A stretch of DNA of 61,062 nt from Candidatus Bipolaricaulota bacterium (GTDB lineage: Bacteria; Bipolaricaulota; Bipolaricaulia; M55B111): contig JAGYME010000007.1 in the NCBI GenBank assembly GCA_018400715.1, positions 1-61,062 on the forward strand, read 5' to 3'. Made by a program: the position numbers and the translations under genes. The notes beneath the pieces are model-generated. The model saw only the letters and a program-made list of their open reading frames with translations, was not told the origin of the DNA and did not search any database. Each line of letters begins with the position of its first letter. The stretch's first letter is position 1. This document shows, piece after piece, positions 58,322 to 61,062 of the stretch.

Positions 58322-59116
58322 TCAACCAGAAATAACTTCAGCGCCTTGCGGCAACTCTACTACCTCGTCTCTCGGGAAGTGCACGTTTACCTCGCTGGAC
58401 AGCACCTTCGTCCTGATTGGGTCCGTAGGATCGTCAGGCAGGTAAGTGAGCAAATCGACCGGCAGGTAATCCTCCGGGTCGAAGACGATTATCTGGCGCG
58501 CAAACTGGTACTTTTCCACGGTGGGAACGATCTCCAACACGTAGTTTTCCGACAGCGATTTCGTATATATCGATAGCCCGTCCGTATAAAACGGGTCGAC
58601 CGGACAGGTGTTCTGGGGTAGGTCCGCGGCGTCCTTCAGGTTGGGAAATGTTAATTCCAGCGGTCTCCCGATCAACCGGATCTCCAGCTCCTCCGAGCCT
58701 ATCAGTTCGAGGAGGTAATCAGGCGTCAGGTTGGCCGCCTTGATGGGGATGTTCTCCTGAGTTAAGTCCTTCTTGATGACGAGGTCGCGGGCGGGCATGT
58801 ACTGGTACAGGAAGTTCTCCTTGAGGAGGAAGAACTGGCCCTTCATCTGAGGCGGCTCCAGGTATTCCAGTCGGAGCAGCCGCGTATCGGTAATCGCCCA
58901 GAGCTTCAGCGTCAGTGACGGATCCGTCCCCAGCATTTCAACAGACGCGGTCAGGTCCTCGATCTTTCCGTATTCTTCCTTCACGACCTCGACGAACTCG
59001 TCGGTCGTCGCAGGGCCTTCCGCACCGTAGGTTAGCACGCTCAAGCCAACAACGAAGACCAACAGGACAAAGCAAATAACTAGAACGCCATGTAAAGTGT
59101 TATCTTCAATTGTCAT
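58322..59116 (-). CDS. LolA/outer-membrane-lipoprotein-sorting-like secreted protein
   Basis: 264 aa. The signal anchor (about 9-32) precedes a half-barrel domain: FVEVVKEEYGKIEDLTASVEM (the LolA opening helix and strand), LWAITDTRLLRLEYLEPPQMKGQFFLLKENFLYQYMPA and KDLTQENIPIKAANLTPDYLLEL. Relatives occur in Bacillota and Thermotogota lacking a classical Lol system, so lipid or lipoprotein carriage is a guess. It is upstream of glmS on the same strand, which hints at an envelope role. AAGGT precedes the ATG. Confidence 0.78.
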   Translation of the reverse strand: MTIEDNTLHGVLVICFVLLVFVVGLSVLTYGAEGPATTDEFVEVVKEEYGKIEDLTASVEMLGTDPSLTLKLWAITDTRLLRLEYLEPPQMKGQFFLLKENFLYQYMPARDLVIKKDLTQENIPIKAANLTPDYLLELIGSEELEIRLIGRPLELTFPNLKDAADLPQNTCPVDPFYTDGLSIYTKSLSENYVLEIVPTVEKYQFARQIIVFDPEDYLPVDLLTYLPDDPTDPIRTKVLSSEVNVHFPRDEVVELPQGAEVISG

Positions 59117-59204
59117 ATAAATTTACCTTCATCTGGATCATTCCATCCATTCGTGGTTCTAAAACCAGCCCCCGGTCGTCCTTGCGTCCTGCGTCAAGCG
59201 TCTC

Positions 59205-59352
59205 GCATGGGTCGGGAGTCAGGATCTAGGATCTAGGGTTTAGCAGTTTCAAAGGGCGTTTTCACTGGAACTAGTACCTGGTACCTGGCAACTGATACTC
59301 ATTAACCCATTAACTCATTAACCCATTAACCCATTAACTCATTAACCCGGAG
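59205..59352. repeat. degenerate heptad/octad tandem repeat array D
   Basis: Lies between pgk and the LolA-like gene (both minus strand). It contains AGGATCT heptads (59220-59240), ACCTGGT-type heptads (59275-59292) and seven ATTAACCC/ATTAACTC octads (59300-59350). The octad run is nearly identical to that in array C. Confidence 0.78.
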
Positions 59353-59366
59353 ACCGGATTAGACCC

Positions 59367-60566
59367 TTACCCCGCCTTCAAAACCTCCAGGGCGGGCAGT
59401 TCCTTGCCGCGGAGGAAACCGAGACACGCTCCTCCACCCGTGGAGACGTGGTCCATCTCGTCGGCGAAGCCAAACTCCTTTATCGCAGCGCCGGTCTCTC
59501 CGCCACCGATTATCCGGTAGCCATCAGCTTCCGCTACGGCCTCACCTACTTCCTTGGTCCCGGCCTGGAACGGCTCGAGCTCGAACGCTCCGAGGGGCCC
59601 GGCCCAGACTAACGTCTTCGCCTCTTCGACGACGTCGCTGAACTGCCTGATCGTCACGGGACCAATGTCTATACCCATCCATTCCGGGGGTATCTTCCTG
59701 GCGTCCGCAGTCTTGACGTCACCCGTCTCGCTGAACTCCCGGGAGATCTTCGCGTCCTGCGGCAGGATGACCTCGGTGTGTCTGTCGTCGTCAACATTCT
59801 CCAGGAAGTCCCGTACGTCGTCGACCATGGAGTCCTCGATTACCGAGTCACCGACGATGTGACCCTGAGCGTGCAGGAAGGTAAACGCCAGGGCACCGCC
59901 AATCAAAAACTTATCGACCCGTTCCATCATGTCCCAGAGGGCACCGATCTTGCTGGAGGCTTTCTTGCCCCCAATTATGGCGACGAATGGGTGACCCGGG
60001 TTAGCTACGGCGGGGGTAAGTCCCTCTACCTCTTTTAGTATCAGCTTGCCCGCTACGGCCGGCAAGACCGTCGCGACTCCGTAATTTGAAGCGTGCTTTC
60101 TGTGGACCATGCCGAAGGCATCATTTACGAAGACGTCCGCCAGCTTGCTCAAGCTGTTGACGAAATCCTCGCTGTTTTTCTTCTCTCCCGGGTGAAACCT
60201 GGTGTTTTCCAGGAGGATAACGCTGCCGGGATGGGCCTTATCGATCTCCTGTTTGACGTGCGGGCCGATGACGTCGTCCAGTTTCTTGACGTCGGCGTCG
60301 ATCAATTCGTCCAACCTCTCACCCACCGGATCGAGCCTTAGCTCCTCCTTGATCTCCCCACCGGGCCTGCCCAGATGGCTGGTCAGTATTACTTTGGCGT
60401 CGTGATCAACTAGATAATTTATCGTCGGCAGAGCACTCTTAATTCTATTGTCGTCAGTTATTTCTCCGTCCTGAAGGGGGACGTTGAAGTCGACTCGGAC
60501 CATTACTCTTTTGCCTGAAAGGTCTAAGTCTTCTAACATTTTATATTCGGAAGTAGGATCTATCAT
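59367..60566 (-). CDS. pgk: phosphoglycerate kinase
   Basis: 399 aa. It transfers phosphate from 1,3-bisphosphoglycerate to ADP. It shows VMVRVDFNVPLQDGEITDDNRI, LTSHLGRPGG, LLENTRFHPGEKKN, FVNDAFGMVHRKHAS, AIIGGKKASSKIG and the nucleotide-site ending IIGGGETGAAI and VSTGGGACLGFL. The first ATG has GGAGGT five bases before it, giving a nine-residue N-terminal extension relative to many homologues. It is the first gene of a pgk-(array D)-LolA-glmS run. Confidence 0.97.
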   Translation of the reverse strand: MIDPTSEYKMLEDLDLSGKRVMVRVDFNVPLQDGEITDDNRIKSALPTINYLVDHDAKVILTSHLGRPGGEIKEELRLDPVGERLDELIDADVKKLDDVIGPHVKQEIDKAHPGSVILLENTRFHPGEKKNSEDFVNSLSKLADVFVNDAFGMVHRKHASNYGVATVLPAVAGKLILKEVEGLTPAVANPGHPFVAIIGGKKASSKIGALWDMMERVDKFLIGGALAFTFLHAQGHIVGDSVIEDSMVDDVRDFLENVDDDRHTEVILPQDAKISREFSETGDVKTADARKIPPEWMGIDIGPVTIRQFSDVVEEAKTLVWAGPLGAFELEPFQAGTKEVGEAVAEADGYRIIGGGETGAAIKEFGFADEMDHVSTGGGACLGFLRGKELPALEVLKAG

Positions 60567-60748
60567 GATACCTCCTTTTAACCTCTAGTTGTCTTGGAGT
60601 TATAGTTTTACCCAAGTGATTATAGGAATAATTGGAGGTTGAGTCTAGAATGTGAAAGCCATTACCCATAATTACTCGTTACCCTTTTACCAAAACTTGC
60701 CGAGAAAGCCGCGGAGCTCGCTCCGGGGATGAATCGGCTGTTTTTTGT

Positions 60749-60828
60749 CCAGCCCAGCACTCAATTCGCCCTGCTCATTTGAGCTACGAACAAATGCAAC
60801 ATTAGTCCCGAATTGAGTGCTGGGCTGG
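60749..60828. repeat. 80-bp hairpin element with 20-bp perfect inverted repeats
   Basis: CCAGCCCAGCACTCAATTCG (60749-60768) is exactly complementary to 60809-60828. A second stem CATTTG...CAAATG lies within the 40-base loop. It stands between pgk and a broken transposase, in a 307-base gap that otherwise holds traces of the ATTACCC-type repeats at about 60660-60690. It could be a small mobile element or a strong RNA hairpin. Confidence 0.7.
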
Positions 60829-60873
60829 GTCTTCTTTTGTAAAAGCACAAGGTTCGCCATTAAAGCTGTTTTT

Positions 60874-61062
60874 CTACAAGCCCCCGTCCCTTGGTACACG
60901 AAGGCTTAGTGTACCTACCCGGGTATGTAGTTTTCTCTCCCGGTAGCCGTTTCTATGACCGGAACGTTTTTCTGATCTCTCGTACTTTTTGGCCTGTAAG
61001 TGTTTGTCCATTTCTCTTTCCAGTAGTCTGTTGAATACCGTCTCGAGGATGTATCTTGGTAG
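60874..61062 (-). pseudogene. IS256-family transposase fragment (disrupted)
   Basis: The minus strand encodes LETVFNRLLEREMDKHL, then YERSEKRSGHRNGYRERKL and TRVGTLSLRVPRDGG before a premature TAG at 60874. These are the well-conserved N-terminal blocks of mutator/IS256 transposases (LL..E...HLGA, YER...R.GYRNGYR.R...T..G...L.VPRDR.G.F). The true protein should be about 400 aa, so it is truncated, and nothing of the DDE region follows to the left. The 5' end continues beyond the window. Confidence 0.8.

Noticed and set aside
58306..58330. glmS ribozyme upstream of glmS
   Set aside because: Only 15 bases separate glmS from the preceding gene, which leaves no room for the ribozyme.
60687..60899. 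70-codon minus-strand frame beside the transposase remnant
   Set aside because: It runs through the 80-bp hairpin element and does not continue the IS256 transposase sequence; likely non-coding.

Overview
The window reads as a bacterial chromosome segment with few accessory genes. Almost every gene is a recognisable bacterial family: FtsI, FtsL, RsmH, FtsY, ArgS, PheS, GlmS, PurB, Pgk, TpiA, YchF and PgsA. Proteins are rich in Asp and Glu, which hints at a halophilic or otherwise acidic-proteome bacterium. Metabolic markers suggest an anaerobe that uses amino acids and nucleosides: NAD(P)-type glutamate dehydrogenase, pyruvate phosphate dikinase, a BMP-type nucleoside ABC transporter with pyrimidine-nucleoside phosphorylase, and an oligopeptide-type binding protein. 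SpoVS, CsaB with a DUF5693 partner, DUF134, a HerA-like ATPase and ThyX fit deep-branching lineages such as Bipolaricaulota/Acetothermia (including the brine KB1 group), Thermotogota or early Bacillota. I cannot place it more closely from sequence alone.

Layout. 1-4.3 kb: two unknown small genes, a secreted SurA-N-like protein and an OmpR-type two-component system. 4.3-15.1 kb: the most unusual region. It holds glutamate dehydrogenase, a divergent glutamate-dehydrogenase-like pseudoenzyme that has lost the catalytic lysines, a nucleotidyltransferase, three Crp/Fnr regulators, a Tat-exported DUF3179 protein, a flavin disulfide reductase, OsmC, a rhodanese with a fossil Rrf2 cysteine cluster in front of it, and a nitroreductase. 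Two 103-bp terminal-inverted-repeat elements lie in this region. Each supplies the last codons and stop of a neighbouring gene.

15.5-23.9 kb: a PAS/GAF/GGDEF diguanylate cyclase, DUF134, then DUF5693-csaB-rsmH-ftsL-ftsI, a compact envelope and division operon. 24-28 kb: an aminotransferase, then a secreted HEAT-repeat protein translationally coupled to an orphan solute-binding protein. 28-37 kb: a minus-strand housekeeping block (spoVS, argS, ftsY, ppdK; nnr, tatD, nfo). 37-43.8 kb: a nucleoside uptake and phosphorolysis operon with an internal terminator after the binding-protein gene, and an orphan lipoyl/biotinyl carrier. 44-52.9 kb: an M48 protease, purB, tpiA, an Ntn-type asparaginase, a TsaC/Sua5 protein, ychF, pgsA and the dcd-thyX pair. 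53-60.6 kb: a HerA-like ATPase, HU, pheS (without pheT), glmS, a LolA-like protein and pgk. The right edge runs into a broken IS256-family transposase.

Four intergenic spaces (near 37.2, 46.8, 50.7 and 59.3 kb) are filled with degenerate 7-8-bp tandem repeats that share one vocabulary of words. No rRNA, tRNA or CRISPR array was found by eye. All starts, motifs and hairpins were read manually. No database search was run.
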